Source: Cristatella mucedo
Lineage: Eukaryota; Bryozoa; Phylactolaemata; Cristatellidae
Length of the DNA stretch: 64,000 nucleotides
Assembly: GCA_009760855.2 (NCBI GenBank)
Contig: WPIO01000081.1
Coordinates: 1,369,001 to 1,433,000, forward strand
Reading direction: 5' to 3'
Positions 1 through 11,183 of this stretch are shown here, one piece after another. Position 1 is the stretch's first letter; every line of letters begins with the position of its first letter. Below the pieces are notes generated by a model. It had not been told where the DNA came from. It did not search any database and saw only the letters and a program-made list of their open reading frames with translations. Position numbers and translations under genes: made by a program.

Positions 1-187
1 TGGTTCTTAATCTGTGGGTCGCTACCCCTTTGAGGGTCAAACGATCCTTTCACAGGGGTCGCCTAAAACCATCGGAAAACACGTATTTCCACATTTGGCA
101 CGAAATAATTGCGTGGTTGGGGGTCGCCACGACATGAGGACCTGTATTAAAGGGTCGCGACATTAGGAAGGTTGAGAACCATCACTC
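1..187. mobile_element. SPIN-like hAT miniature transposon (MITE), left tip possibly cut by window edge
   Basis: The left end reads tggttcttaatctgtgggtc, and the right end, reverse-complemented, reads tggttctcaacc, so the two tips form imperfect terminal inverted repeats. Inside are GGGTCGC-type words near both ends and a CCATCGGAAAACAC stretch at about 69-82. The whole is close to 190 bp with no coding capacity. From family knowledge, this arrangement (TGGTTCTCAACCTGTGGGTCGC start, AGGTTGAGAACCA end) is that of the SPIN group of hAT elements, known from tetrapods, a triatomine bug and a pond snail and interpreted as horizontally transferred. Assignment is from memory of the consensus. The target-site duplication cannot be checked because the left flank lies outside the window. 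Confidence 0.8.
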
Positions 188-868
188 TAGGCAAAGGTAA
201 TAACAATGGTGAACCAACATACGTACGCTCGACGAGGAAAGCTGGCAATAAAAACACTTCGATAAAAGTGGATAAGAAGAGGGAGAATCTTCGAGTCTCG
301 TGGCTTGGCATAAAGTAGGATCACTTGGCGTAAGAGAGCACCACTAACCAAAAATCCTAGGAGTGCATCACTGAGTACTGCAGTTTGGCTGTCTGCAAGA
401 CATTTATACCTGAGTGGATGAGAAGAATGATGGCTAGACTTATTCTCCATCACAAGGCTACTGCGTTTGCTTTTCTGCCAAGCCACAAGCTTGTTCAGAT
501 ACTGTGGCTCTGCTGCTAACAATTGATGGCGCGTTTCTTTATTATTCAAATAAAGAACGTATACCAAATTTAGGAAAGTACCAGTAAGATAACAAATTCA
601 GGATCTGTCTTGTTAAATAAGCCGTCCGTCGCAATATAAGCGCAGCAGTATTTCAGTCTGGGACACTATGACATCGCGTGCTAAGGAAAAAAGCTGTAGT
701 CGAGTGTCCTCGAGAGTAATTTGGAAAAGTGATTTCGGCAGCTGATAGCTAATAGCGACAAATCTATGAGCCATCGCCACAGACGATGTATCTTTAGAAG
801 CGCGGCAATGATGAGAGATTTCAATCGCTACAAGCGAGTTCCGCATTTAATACTTTTTTCCTGAAAAA
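188..868. other. Unannotated stretch
   Basis: Open frames of 126 and 77 codons exist on the minus strand (187-567 and 613-846), but their translations resemble no family I know and have no evident domain or splice context. I see no convincing gene or repeat here. Confidence 0.5.
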
Positions 869-1312
869 TTGCAAAAAATGTTGGTGTTTCACTTAAACTC
901 CGCATCGTTCTTGAAGATGAGCGAATGTGGAGCGGCGCAACCAGTCTACATCAGTTTGAGAGCAGGGGAAAAGTTGCCAGCAGTCGAAGGCGACTCCGTC
1001 ACCCTGAGACTCTGTGCAACTTCCTACACCAACGATGGAACGGCATCGTGCTGCAATCTGCGCACAGCTGGAAAAGTGGAAGTGAAAAATTGCGGCAGGG
1101 CGAATAATCAAACAAACTTCTACGTCTACAAGATTCTGAAATGGCCAGCGGCACTGGTTTGTGGCAGACTGTGCATTCTAGGTAACTTGCCGGTGAAAGT
1201 GCAGCGGCCAGGCTATTTGCCGAGGCCCCTTGAGTGGCCTTCGACCGCAATGGCTACGTTGCTCTTCGTCTTAATTCTGGTGCTCGTCCTTCCTGTCGCT
1301 TGCTATTGTTAG
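869..1312 (+). CDS. Candidate extracellular (possibly Ig-like) exon; unrecognised protein
   Basis: The frame is open for 147 codons. The best exon reading is 917-1181, from an acceptor-like ttcttgaag to a donor-like ctag|gtaact, ending in phase 1. The translation has VEGDSVTLRLCATS, which looks like an immunoglobulin B strand. Further cysteines occur in CCN, KNCG and VCGRLC, and there is a possible N-glycosylation site NQT. If the donor is not used, the frame runs on to a very hydrophobic C-terminus (LLFVLILVLVLPVA) and a stop at 1312, which would give a short membrane-anchored product. GC content is higher than in the flanks. No neighbouring exons were found within 15 kb. It could equally be a decayed exon or a chance frame; the Ig-like reading is inference. 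Confidence 0.35.
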   Translation: MQKMLVFHLNSASFLKMSECGAAQPVYISLRAGEKLPAVEGDSVTLRLCATSYTNDGTASCCNLRTAGKVEVKNCGRANNQTNFYVYKILKWPAALVCGRLCILGNLPVKVQRPGYLPRPLEWPSTAMATLLFVLILVLVLPVACYC

Positions 1313-2049
1313 GTGCTACTATCGCGGTTCATGAACCGAATTCCATCACCGTGAGCGCAGCGCTCATAAAGGGAGTGAATTCTGCAGACGCATGACAGAG
1401 CCGTAGAACCTAATGCCTCTTCGCGGCACAGCTTAAGAGGCTAAGACCCCTGACCAAAGCGTGCAGGTATGAAAACGATCCCCCGAATACGGCAGCAGTC
1501 GTAGGCGCGCATTCCTAAACAACAAGTGCATTTCATCCACCTCAAGCTGATAGGCAATTTTGTGCTTATTTAACGTCCTTTTCTCGGTAAAATGTTATAA
1601 GAACCTAGTGGCTATAGCCGTGCTCAAAGCCAGCAAAAAGAGCTGATTGCTGCAAGACTCAATAGCCAGACCTAGGTAGTGAAGTTGGGAGGCTAAACCC
1701 ATTGGCATCCACAGGCATATACCACAGCGAGTCTTTGTGTGCTCAGCTTCGGTCGTAGCGTGCAACTGACTAATAACCATCCTTCAGATGGCTTTTATAC
1801 GACTTCAAGCATCGACAAATAACGAACAGTTCTGAATACGAATTAATAAATTCTAATGACGTCATACTAATAATTAATTGTTATGGCTGTCATTAGCTTA
1901 CTGGTGTATCATGTAACAGTTAGCTACAGGCTACACTTCGTCTGCTAAGAAGTTGTTAGCTCGAATACTATAATTCGACTTCAGAATGGCTACCAAAAAA
2001 AGCTATTAAGTGTCGGCGGCTGACGATGAATACTACTGAAAGGTCACAG
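1313..2049. other. Unannotated stretch
   Basis: AT-rich sequence without a convincing frame or repeat. I see nothing identifiable. Confidence 0.5.
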
Positions 2050-2520
2050 CGAAATTTCCGGAGGTTCCACCACATGTCTCTCTTTTGCTGAAGGAGCTGC
2101 GGTGGCACCCAGTCCATCAACGGACACAGAAGAAAATTCTTAATCTGATCCATTACTGCCGTCTTATCTTATCTCCGTCATGCCTAGCTAACGTGTTGCA
2201 CCACTTTAGCTCTCTTTGGGCCCTCAGTTCCTCAATCGATAATTAGCTGCTTCATTCAGTCACTTAAAGACCGCTGGCGACAGAATCTTTTTCTCTGCGG
2301 GTTGTCGAAGAGCACTGTTGTCACGGTGTACTCAATTTCCAAAATGCCAACGAAACGAGGTCTTCTCGCCTACTGCCGATTATGGAACATCATTTAAAGC
2401 AACCCTGAGCTGCAACTTCCCTGCAATTCATTCATCACGCTCTCACCTGATGCCGAAAAGCTTCTCACTTTCTAATAGATTCGCTTGGCTACTACAAGAA
2501 GCGGCTTAGGTTTTGGGTGC
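2050..2520 (+). mobile_element. Degenerate LINE family A 3' fragment
   Basis: The order of words matches the sense strand of the better preserved family A copy at 46.5-49.2 kb: a 'ttgctgaaggagctgcggtggc' region (2082-2103), then 'ggccctcagttcctc' (2219-2233), the 'aaagaccgctggcgacagaa' segment and the 'ctactgccgattatgg' segment. It is heavily mutated and has no usable open frame. Confidence 0.65.
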
Positions 2521-3364
2521 TATAAGACAGCTCTCCAGCGTAGCATAAACTTATTTCGTGAGGCTTTTTGGGATAACATATGAAGATCGTTACATTAACC
2601 GGCGGCATGCAAGTGCTTGATATTTGCGTTTTGATTCGAATTATGCATTAACAATTATTTTCATTCGCTCCTGCCTAAAATTTTCTGCAGTTAATTTCAT
2701 GAGGCTTTTTCACTCTGCTAAATTAGAAAAGAGCTGTCTGCGTTCTGGAGTACACATGGAAATATATACTTGTACATACGCTAGTGAAGATTCGAAAAGA
2801 TCCCGAGTTATCGCAATTTTAGTGACTAAAGTGAAAGGTTAAAGGTTAGGTGGAATCTCGCCAGGGGCGATCTCTAGCTTGCATCACAAAGCTGTTGAAG
2901 CCGCTGGGCTGTAACAAATAGAAAGTCAGTCATTCAAAGGAGATAGGAGAAGATGGAGCTGTAGCTAGTGCTCCAGAGAAATCGCTGAGTTGAAGACTTC
3001 TAAAGTACGACTTACTTTAGAAGAGACAAGCTAGATATTAGAAAAATATGCTCACCGAACACTAGGGAGGGCATTTTTCTAAACTGATTCTTAAAAGGAG
3101 AATTACGAACCAACTCTGCTTGCATCCATGGATTTACTCAAACACACACAACTAGAGACATTCTTGCTTTATTTTCTGAACACGATTGCTCCGATTTATA
3201 AGCTTAGCCACGACAACTGCTAGAGGCCCAGCAACGTTTTGCATAGCGATGTCGGTGACCCTAAATAACTTCACTGAGCGGCATTTTGTCACACTAAAAT
3301 TAAATCTTTGGCAATTCGGCCACTAATTCATGTGCATTAAAAGTCCAGAGCTTTCTTCAGGCTT
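2521..3364. other. Unannotated AT-rich stretch
   Basis: No coding frame of note and no clear repeat. The last few tens of bases may already belong to the family B fragment that follows. Confidence 0.45.
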
Positions 3365-3657
3365 CGTTTAACACCTATATTGCCGGAGTATTGATGTGGG
3401 CATTTAGTGATTCCCTGTGATTCAACCTTCATGTGCTTATGCATTCTGACACTGCGCCTGCTGTTACTAACCAAATGTGCATGCTGACCCTGTGCATGTC
3501 TCCCCTAACCATAACATCCTTGTTGTCATTGAGCATGCTACCACTAACCATACGATCGTGTTTCATTTGCAGCAAATTTGAAGTGCATTGAAAGAGATCG
3601 TGTTCTCGGTGGACGCTTTATCAAGTGTGTTATCATTATTATTATTATTATTATTAA
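3365..3657 (+). mobile_element. LINE family B 3' end
   Basis: Contains the family B 3' sequence (ATTTAGTGATTCCCTGTGATTC, ACCCTGTGCATGTCTCCC, a poorly kept gaaagagatcgtgttctc tail) and finishes in an (ATT)n run. The same order is seen in many other copies in this window. Confidence 0.8.
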
Positions 3658-3689
3658 TTGAAAAATTTCATCCACGGAGCCTCTGAAAT

Positions 3690-4868
3690 ATGAGGTATTT
3701 CATGGATCTGAGATTGTTCCCGTTCTTTTTACGGTTTATTCTCTACTTCTTGCCGATGCGACTACCAAGCACAATCTAGACTTTCACTTCTATGTAGGTG
3801 ACACTTAGTTGTACCTATGCTTTGGTCCCTCCCAGCCCTCCAGTACCTCAAATTCTCTTAACTCCCTTGTTGCATGTATTGATGACGTCCGTGCATAGAT
3901 GGCAGCACATTTTCTTAAATTGAATGATGATAAAACCAACTTACTAGTTATGGGCAAACCACGTATGATTCGGAAATTAGAAAGGCTAATGCTTGAAATA
4001 GGCTCTGCCAGCGTATCTCGTGTTGAATCTGTACGAAATCTACTGTCATGTTCCTAAGTGACCTTTCGTTAGACGATCACATCAGCTCAACAGTCAAGTC
4101 TGCCTACATTCAGCTAGATAGAATTGCTAAATTTCGGGCTTGTTTAGGTAAGGATACCACATCTAAGTTGGTCCATGCATTTGTGACATTCCGTCTTGAC
4201 TTCTGTAAATCACTGCTTTTTGGTCTACCGACATCTGCAATCAGGCGCTTACATCTGATGCAAAACTCTGCAGCTAGGCTAGTCTGTATTGAGCGTGGCA
4301 GTTGCCACATCACACCAATTCTCGCCGACCGCCACTGGCTCCCAGTCAAGCAACTCATCGACTTAAAGATATTGCCGCTCATGTTTAGGTCGTTTCATTC
4401 TTCGGTGCCGGCATGTCTATCAGATCTACTCTCCCACCATGCCAAGTATCACACCACCTTCTTTTCGGAATCTAACTGTTTCCCCATACCCCTTGGAAAT
4501 CTCAAATCGCTTCAAGACCGTGCCTTTAGTTCGCACTCTCCCAAAACCTGGAACTCACTTCTGACTTGCGTCACGATATCTCCTGGCTGACCTCATTTTT
4601 AAAAGGAAACTAAAAACGCATTTATTTGTGACCGCACTTAGTGGTCCTTGTGATCTATCCTTTATGTGCTCATGTGGGCTGATACTCTGCATTCTGCCGC
4701 TAATCAAACTTGCACGCCGACTCTGCGCATTTCACTCCTTATCATGTTATTCCTGTTGTTTATTGAGCATGCTACCACTAATCATTCGATAGTGCTGCCT
4801 TTGCGGAAAATGTAAAGCGCCCAGAAAGAGATTGGCTTTTCTGTAGGCGCTATATCAAATGCATTATT
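3690..4868 (+). mobile_element. CR1-like LINE family B, 5'-truncated
   Basis: Starts inside the reverse transcriptase. The DNA at 3710-3810 corresponds to the 'VLGPVLFTVYTLPLAD ... FYADDTQLYL' region of the copy at 34.9 kb, with the YADD motif mutated here. An open frame at 4048-4590 encodes the C-terminal region typical of CR1 elements (HISSTVKSAY, KDTTSKLVHAFVT, QNSAARLVC, HWLPVKQ, WNSLLTCV). The 3' end carries the shared tail (gcgcccagaaagagattg ... ggcgctatatcaaatgcatt). It is inactive: truncated, frameshifted and with the catalytic motif damaged. Confidence 0.85.
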
Positions 4869-5744
4869 TTTGACATTATTGCAATCGTATCGTATAAGTT
4901 TCAGAAGCTCTCAGAGCTCATCGATTTCACTTGGCCTTTTATTCACCCACCGCAGTTTTTTCTTTCGTTTGCGCTTGGCATGCTCACTATACATCATTTA
5001 TCGCACTTTACTAGCAATGGGTCTCCCAGTGGCTGTATTTGGGATGTTGCATGGTTTTCTAACCATTATATCCTACTTTTCAATAACGAAGATTGATTGC
5101 GTCCCAAGCAGCTCTTTAGAAAGTTTCTCAGTAGAGATTTGGTACCATTGGGATGCTACTCAAAATACTTGTTAATATCATAATCACATTTTCCAGTTCG
5201 CAGTTTCTATTAAAGGTAATCGAATGAGAGGTGGCAGACCAGCTAAACTTTCACGTGTAAAAGGATAGCAAGATAAATAAATTTCCTAGCAGACCAGCTT
5301 AAACTTTCACGTGTAAAAGGATGACAATATAAATGAATTTCCTATTTAGGCTATTGAATTTGTCACTCCAATAGATATCAAGGCCGCAATAGCATAGAGA
5401 TCTGCCTGGAAAAATTTGATTGATGTAGAGTCTGTGTGCTTTTCTTGACCTTCTGGCAGCCTTGTAAGCGATCGACATCTAATCCTGCTGGATTGTCAAT
5501 AGTTTCGCCAGGCATGGCATCGCTTGCATTATATTGCTACAGTCCGCATCCAATCTGCATGAGAGTTTATTAATTCGAACCCAGTCTTGTATTCAAAGAG
5601 TCGTCAGAGCAACATTTTTTATTCTTACCCTCGAGGCCCAGCAATGCCTGGGCTTGGCTCGTTCATACTTCGCCGAAAGGTTTCACTAGTTTCAGCCCTT
5701 AGGCAATAAATTAAAATTTCCATTCCTACCCTTAAAGTCTTTTC
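4869..5744. other. Unannotated stretch containing a 55-bp tandem duplication
   Basis: Apart from the duplication at 5234-5344 nothing is recognised. The 101-codon frame at 4870-5175 resembles no family I know. Confidence 0.45.
5234..5344. repeat. Two-copy 55-bp tandem duplication
   Basis: The unit gcagaccagct(t)aaactt... with cacgtgtaaaaggat in its middle appears at 5234-5288 and again at 5289-5344, with a few substitutions and one extra base in the second copy. Confidence 0.85.
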
Positions 5745-6080
5745 TCCGCAGATCCTCGACCGTGGAGCTCACTAGGACAATTTGTAAGCGGCGATGCCGC
5801 TCATGCTACCGACCGCTGCAGAACCTACCGGGCCATCTGGAGCCGCCTCTCCACCAAAACTCGCTTCTTCAACTGACCTCGTCACTCAGCTCTGCTCCTC
5901 ACTTTCTCTCTCATGTGTGACGATAATACTGCACATGTGTCCTCTGATAAATTAGTCTCTATCCAGGCACTTTACTTATGCCGTAAATGAAACATGATTG
6001 AATGGTTAGTAGATGAAGTCTGTTGGCTACTGTTATTAATTGAGTGAACTATGTAAAACTCTTCTACGAAGCTAAAGCTT
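5745..6080 (+). mobile_element. Degenerate LINE family A 3' end with a nested LINE B tail fragment
   Basis: 5750-5930 follows the family A 3' region (CTCGACCGTGGAGCTCACT; TCTCACGCTTG-like words). A minus-strand family B/SINE tail lies at about 5942-6000 (ttagtctctatccaggcact). Family A then resumes with gatgaagtctgttggctact at 6013-6032. This suggests a later insertion into an older element. Confidence 0.6.
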
Positions 6081-7593
6081 TTTTCCTGAGGCTTTTTAGA
6101 GTTAGCGACGAAGATACATTACATTTAAAGCATTAACTCAAGCAAGAATAACGTTTAAGTCATCTACTTTTCATAATGGTTACAGTAACTTTTACTGATT
6201 CAATCACTTAAAGCAACTCAGGCTTTGATTTTTATGCAGATTATACGGAGGGGCTCCTTTGCTTTGATCCTTTCCCGCCTTTTAAAGAGGTATAATCTTT
6301 TAACTCCAATGCAAGCTGTAGTGCCAACTATTACACATAAATAAAGCACGATCCACAGAAGTAGAATTTATGTAAAACCGATCTGATATTTGTAAGGAAA
6401 CACACTTTCACTTACAAACCTAATTGTTGTAATGCAGAAACTGGAAAACGTTTCCGTATTCGCTGTGCTGAGTTGGATGTTCAGTTCTAAAATGAAACTT
6501 GGTTTATGACAGAGTTATAGAATACGTAAATTCCCCCGAACTTCAGCTAGGTAATAATGCCAAAATTCTGGCATTCTTAAATGAGGGTACCACAGAAAAA
6601 GTGGTCTTGATGTTTTGATGTTTCGGCATCCCCTCCAGGATCTTTCACTAGTCTATATAGTCGCTATGCTCTTGTAGGCACATGAAACTAATTATCGACG
6701 CAACATTAGAGAACAAAAATTAGTGAGAGTTGACTGTGCTTGCTTGCACGTACTAAATTTTAATGTAATGTTTCTGTACCGTAAGTAACCAGCATTAAAA
6801 CGTGACGCTAGAACTTCAAGAAATTACAAAGCAATGCAGTCAGTGGTTTTAAAATATGGTAGGAGTAAATTACCCTTTTTGGAGGTCTTTGGAATTTGGT
6901 ATATAATTGCTACATTTCAGGGTGCCCAGATTGGTTTTTGACATAATTTCCTGCAAGTCAATTGGAAAATAGTTCCAAATCAGACGGTGATGCATTTCAG
7001 TCCAGCTCTTTGCATTTCAGTCCAGCTCTTTAGCCTGATGTATCCATTATCCCAGAGCAAACTTTGAACTTTAGAGACGTCGTGGCCAGCAGTACACAAA
7101 TCTGTCAAATACATCTCACGGAGCCACCTGTTTGCTGTTTTTTGTAGAAGTCGATAGTGGAACAGATCTGATCCCGCCCTGGAAAACTGTTAACCACGGT
7201 GACGCAGCACCTGCAGCCTCTTCAGAGCTTTCCGAAGACGTACTTGCCAACATAATCTATACTGAATTAATTCCAAATAACTTGGGACAGCTTACGGTAC
7301 TTTAGCAGGCTGCCTCTGCTGCAGCGAAGTTGCGCCTGCGTCTTCTCTAACCCTCTTCAAGGCTAAAACTCCAGTTTTCAAAATTCTAGCAAAAGCTTCC
7401 AACCCAGTCATTTACGATGTGCACGAACATGATATGCAATTCGAAGATAACGGATCTTGGCCGGAACTTTAATTTACACGAACACACCACGCTCTCCCGT
7501 CAGCCTAAATAAGATATTAAATTGCAGATTAACTTAATCATTTATGTTTATTGAGTATCTAAGAAGCTACATACATTATTCTTGCAATAATAT
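6081..7593. other. Unannotated AT-rich stretch
   Basis: No supported gene. A perfect two-copy 20-bp direct repeat is at 6991-7030. The 7100-7400 part is slightly GC-richer and may be old LINE sequence, but I could not align it confidently. Confidence 0.4.
6991..7030. repeat. Perfect 20-bp direct repeat, two copies
   Basis: The 20-mer tgcatttcagtccagctctt occurs twice head to tail, at 6991-7010 and 7011-7030, without mismatch. Confidence 0.95.
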
Positions 7594-7734
7594 ATAATTC
7601 ATTTTTATAGCGCCCCAAGAGAACTTAATCTATATTCAGGTGCTTCACATATACCTCCGGGCTCGAGCCCACGACCTCAGCCAGACCGTGGTCGGGGGCG
7701 AGCACCTTAACCGCTGGACCAAACCAGCTCGGCA
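7594..7734 (-). mobile_element. SINE1 (tRNA-derived, LINE B-like tail)
   Basis: Reverse-complemented, it begins with a tRNA-like head (gctggtttggtccagcggtt, box A-like), has a box B-like GGGCTCGAGCCC, and ends in a tail with AGATTAAGTTCTCTTGGGGCGCTATAAAAATGAATT features. That tail is also found at the 3' end of LINE family B. It is one of about six subfamily 1a copies in the window. Confidence 0.85.
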
Positions 7735-8754
7735 ATACATACTTTGTTTAATGTTTAACTAAATATCTAGACTACGCTGCTTTTCAAAGTCTTATCTGAG
7801 CAAGATGCTGAATGAGTGAGGATAAATTCCAAGCTTTCTGCGAGGAATAAAGGTGATTTAACTTAGAATATATACCTAATAAGACTTGTGTCTGACACTA
7901 AACTACATCGAAGCAAATTAACGCAATGAACTTTTCTCCAATCTGGGAAGCCACGATTTGTTTTCAACCTTAGATTGGCATATGAATACTCATGGGAACT
8001 AAAGTCGAGAGAATAAAAATAATACAGTTGATATATATCCCTCAGAGAACTCAATCTCTTTCAAAGCATGCTGGGTTTTCTGAGTAGCCTTCTTGTATTT
8101 CAATAGAGACGCGTCAACTGCTACACTAAATGAAAAAATAGAGCTCAAAAATAAACGTAAAAAGTCATTGTATCTAATGCGAGCATTAACCTGTGACCAT
8201 TTAAGCAAATATCGTAAATTAAAAAGTTTACTCAGAGTCGAGGAAAATGCTTAACCTCAGCTTAAGCACGGCATTTTGCTAAATCCTTGCTCTTACGCGT
8301 CGTATAGGATTCGTGAGTAACAACGCTTTCAGGCTCGACAGGTAGCATTCGGGTCCCTGCATAATTATTCTAAACTCCAAGGCTGCACTCCATACCGACG
8401 GTAACGTAATCATACTTAATCTTCAAATAGTCCGTCGACTAGGAACTGGAGGAAAGCTTAAATCAAATCTAGCTGACCAGCTACGCTCTGTACTGTGCTT
8501 CTTCTCGTTCAGTTACTTTGATCTCCCAGCATTTGTTATCCCGCTTATGCGGAAACACAACTATTTCAAGCGTACGTATAAGTTTCGAGGCATTAGCTGC
8601 AAATTTCTTCCGGCTTTATTGAACTAGATTATAAAAATGCGTATCTGCTCATCAAAAGCGTTTTTATTAGCCGTAATCGTGTGACCTCAGCCCCTTACAG
8701 GTGGAGTGGCGTCATAGCAATTACATACATGCTCGCAATACGGCTGCCTCTGTG
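7735..8754. other. Unannotated stretch
   Basis: Short minus-strand frames (7863-8054, 7999-8208) show no recognisable protein. I see no gene or clear repeat. Confidence 0.45.
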
Positions 8755-9250
8755 GTTAGCTATAAAGTCTGCCTAACTTGAGCTACAGACTACTGCCAAA
8801 CTTCGGCACTGATTAGATCAGAACATCGCAGCCAATCTAATGCGTACATTTCCTACATCTGTCTTGCATTGGACGTCATACTACTTGCAGGTCTTTCTGA
8901 TAGTGCTATATGACGACTAAAACTCTATCGAAACTGCGCATTTCGGCTTTCAGTCGTGAGCCTCCTATCGTGACCCGGCTTCTTGGTGACATGGAATGAC
9001 TCCTCTTAAAGCGTCTTAATGACTTATCAGTTTGTGATGCTTACTTTGAGGTTCCTTCATTCTTCTGCTTTGGCCTATCTGTCTAAAATGCTCCCTGATC
9101 AGGCATCTGGCGTCCTAGTAGCTCTATTATTTGAATCGAGTCGTTTAGCTCGCCTCTAACCAATCACATATCTATTGCATAACGTGTATCAAGACGTCTC
9201 TGCTTCCAAAGCCTTAAAGTTGCTCCCAGCTGTAGTCTCGTGATATTTTG
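8755..9250 (+). mobile_element. Old LINE family B fragment
   Basis: Heavily mutated, but collinear with family B from the 'aaagtctgcct..cttgagctac' region through 'tttgaggttccttcattctt' and 'tggcctatctgtct' to the 'ccaaagccttaaagttgctccc' region. It stops at the CT microsatellite. There is no open frame. Confidence 0.55.
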
Positions 9251-9251
9251 G

Positions 9252-9261
9252 CTTCTCTCTC

Positions 9262-9323
<62 letters not shown>

Positions 9324-9392
9324 TCTCTCTCTCTCCCTCTCTCTCTATCTCTCTCTTTCTCTCTCTCTCTCTCTCTTCCTCTCTCTCTCTCC
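9252..9392. repeat. (CT)n microsatellite
   Basis: About 140 bp of CT dinucleotides with a few interruptions (ccc, tat, ttt, ttcc). Open frames across it on either strand are low-complexity artefacts. Confidence 0.98.
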
Positions 9393-9824
9393 AGGCTACA
9401 CGTGATTCTTCATGCAAGTGCACCCAGGTACTAGATCTTGCTTGTGTGCTCGACATATTTGTTTGGAAACAAATGTGATTGCTCTGCAAATCTTGTGGTC
9501 GTGTTTTTTATAGCTAGCCATACTTTTAGCATATTCAAACGTTTTATTGCATTTTTGTAGCTTCCAAATTGGCGATGATCTCTTGCTATCATATTTTCAT
9601 TGCTGGTGGCTTCAAGATTGCCTGTTTTTATTTTGTTGCCCAATAGGGCCAGGAGAGAAGAATATGGCTGGACTTTAAAGTTGTTATTGAGGAGAGGACA
9701 AGCAGGCTCGTATCGTGCCCAATGAAAGTTAGGTGCCAAACTGCAGCTCACCTATTGGCTCCTGTCATTGACCATAATTCTTCAAGCAGCCTCGTGTTCA
9801 TCTACTACATCGTGAATACGGGTA
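9393..9824. other. Unannotated stretch
   Basis: A 106-codon minus-strand frame (9431-9751) has no recognisable domain. I see nothing else. Confidence 0.4.
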
Positions 9825-9903
9825 AATGTAAAGCGCCTAGGAAGAGATTGAGTTCTCTGAGGGCGCTTTATCAAGTGCATTATTATTATTATTATTATTA
9901 TTA
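9825..9903 (+). mobile_element. LINE B 3' tail with (ATT)n
   Basis: Contains aaatgtaaagcgcctaggaa, then gagattgagttctctgaggg, cgctttatcaagtgcatt and a terminal ATT run. This is one of the clearest examples of the family B tail. Confidence 0.85.
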
Positions 9904-10464
9904 CAAAAGTGCTTGCAGCTGTCATTTTTAATTATTTTGGGAGCGACGAAGGATTGCACTGCGATCATGTGCTGCCAATAGCATGGGCTCTACGGTAAAA
10001 CCTCAATCGACGTAGCCGCATTAAGCTGCGTCCGGCTTGCTATCGCACTAATTTCCACGTAGGAAGAGGGTCACCCATTCTTTTGCATTTCAGTATTTAC
10101 CAAGTAAGCCATACATAGGTAACAGCGGCACATAGGTTTAGGTAGTTTCGCTTTCGGGGTTTCCGGATATGTTAAAATAATTGTCAAGAAAATAGTTACT
10201 AAGCAGTTTATCGTTCGTAAAACCTTTGCTCGCATTCCTAAGATGAAAAAATTACTCTGTTCTTATAAATGGAATCACCAGCTTTTAAATCTTTGAAATT
10301 CGTCTTCTTCTGAAAAAAATGCTCAGAACCCTTGGCATGTGCTTAACTTTTCGTATCACACAGCTTGGAGTTAAATAGTGGCGATTGTATTTTCTAATTG
10401 GTAAATGAGCTGCAAGCCTTGCCAATAATGAACCATTGAGAAATGTTTTGCATGAGGGTGCACT
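9904..10464. other. Unannotated stretch
   Basis: No supported gene or repeat. Confidence 0.45.
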
Positions 10465-11183
10465 ATGCAAGCTTACTGGAGAAGCTTTCAATGGAACAGT
10501 GGCGGCGGCTTGCCGAAGAATTCGACATTTACTTTAATGTACACCTACCATACTCTTGTGGACTCTATGGCTACTGACATCGGAGCTTGTGATGATCTGA
10601 CACATGAGCCTGACAACAAATTGCAACGAGTAAATGACCCCAAACTATCAGCAGGTGTATTGAGATCGCTGCAACGTGACATGACTTTGCTGTTGCCTTC
10701 TGCCTTGGTCATAAACAGGCGGTCTGCTGATTCTGCAGCAGTGTGCGGGGGGGGGGGAAAATTGTAAGCCAGGATATCTAAAGGCTTCTTGCAGATGACC
10801 TTATCAGTTCGGACATAGGATCGTGACTTGCTGCATATATTAGGGGTCCGTATAAATTCGCAGATTGGCGGACTGCCGTAAAAATCACTGTGTACTTCCA
10901 GGAGTGGCACAAGCTGATAGCTACCATGACGCACTTTTTTAAAACGCTCAGCAATGACAGAGCTGTGCTAGCGGCTCTGTCGCAAGCGACGAACGGCTCC
11001 ATTGGTTTAAAAAGGGTTTATTTCTTTCTGCACTTATCTAGGATAGGCTCCTTATTTAAAAGCTATTCTGGTCAGCTGGTAGCTTCTGTTGTGGGTGACG
11101 CGAATTTCCTGTTTTCATGTAGCTGGAATATGGACCACCTGTTGCTTGTTGTCGCAAATGCCAACAGGCTTATTGAATCTTAA
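10465..11183 (+). other. Two adjacent unrecognised open frames
   Basis: Frames of 100 codons (10465-10767) and 97 codons (10890-11183) lie close together on the + strand. A run of ten G (about 10747-10756) falls near the end of the first, so slippage could have broken a longer frame. The translations match no family I know, although base composition is less AT-rich than the surroundings. A minus-strand frame of 129 codons overlaps the first. This could be the remains of a transposon gene, a decayed host exon or chance. Confidence 0.2.
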
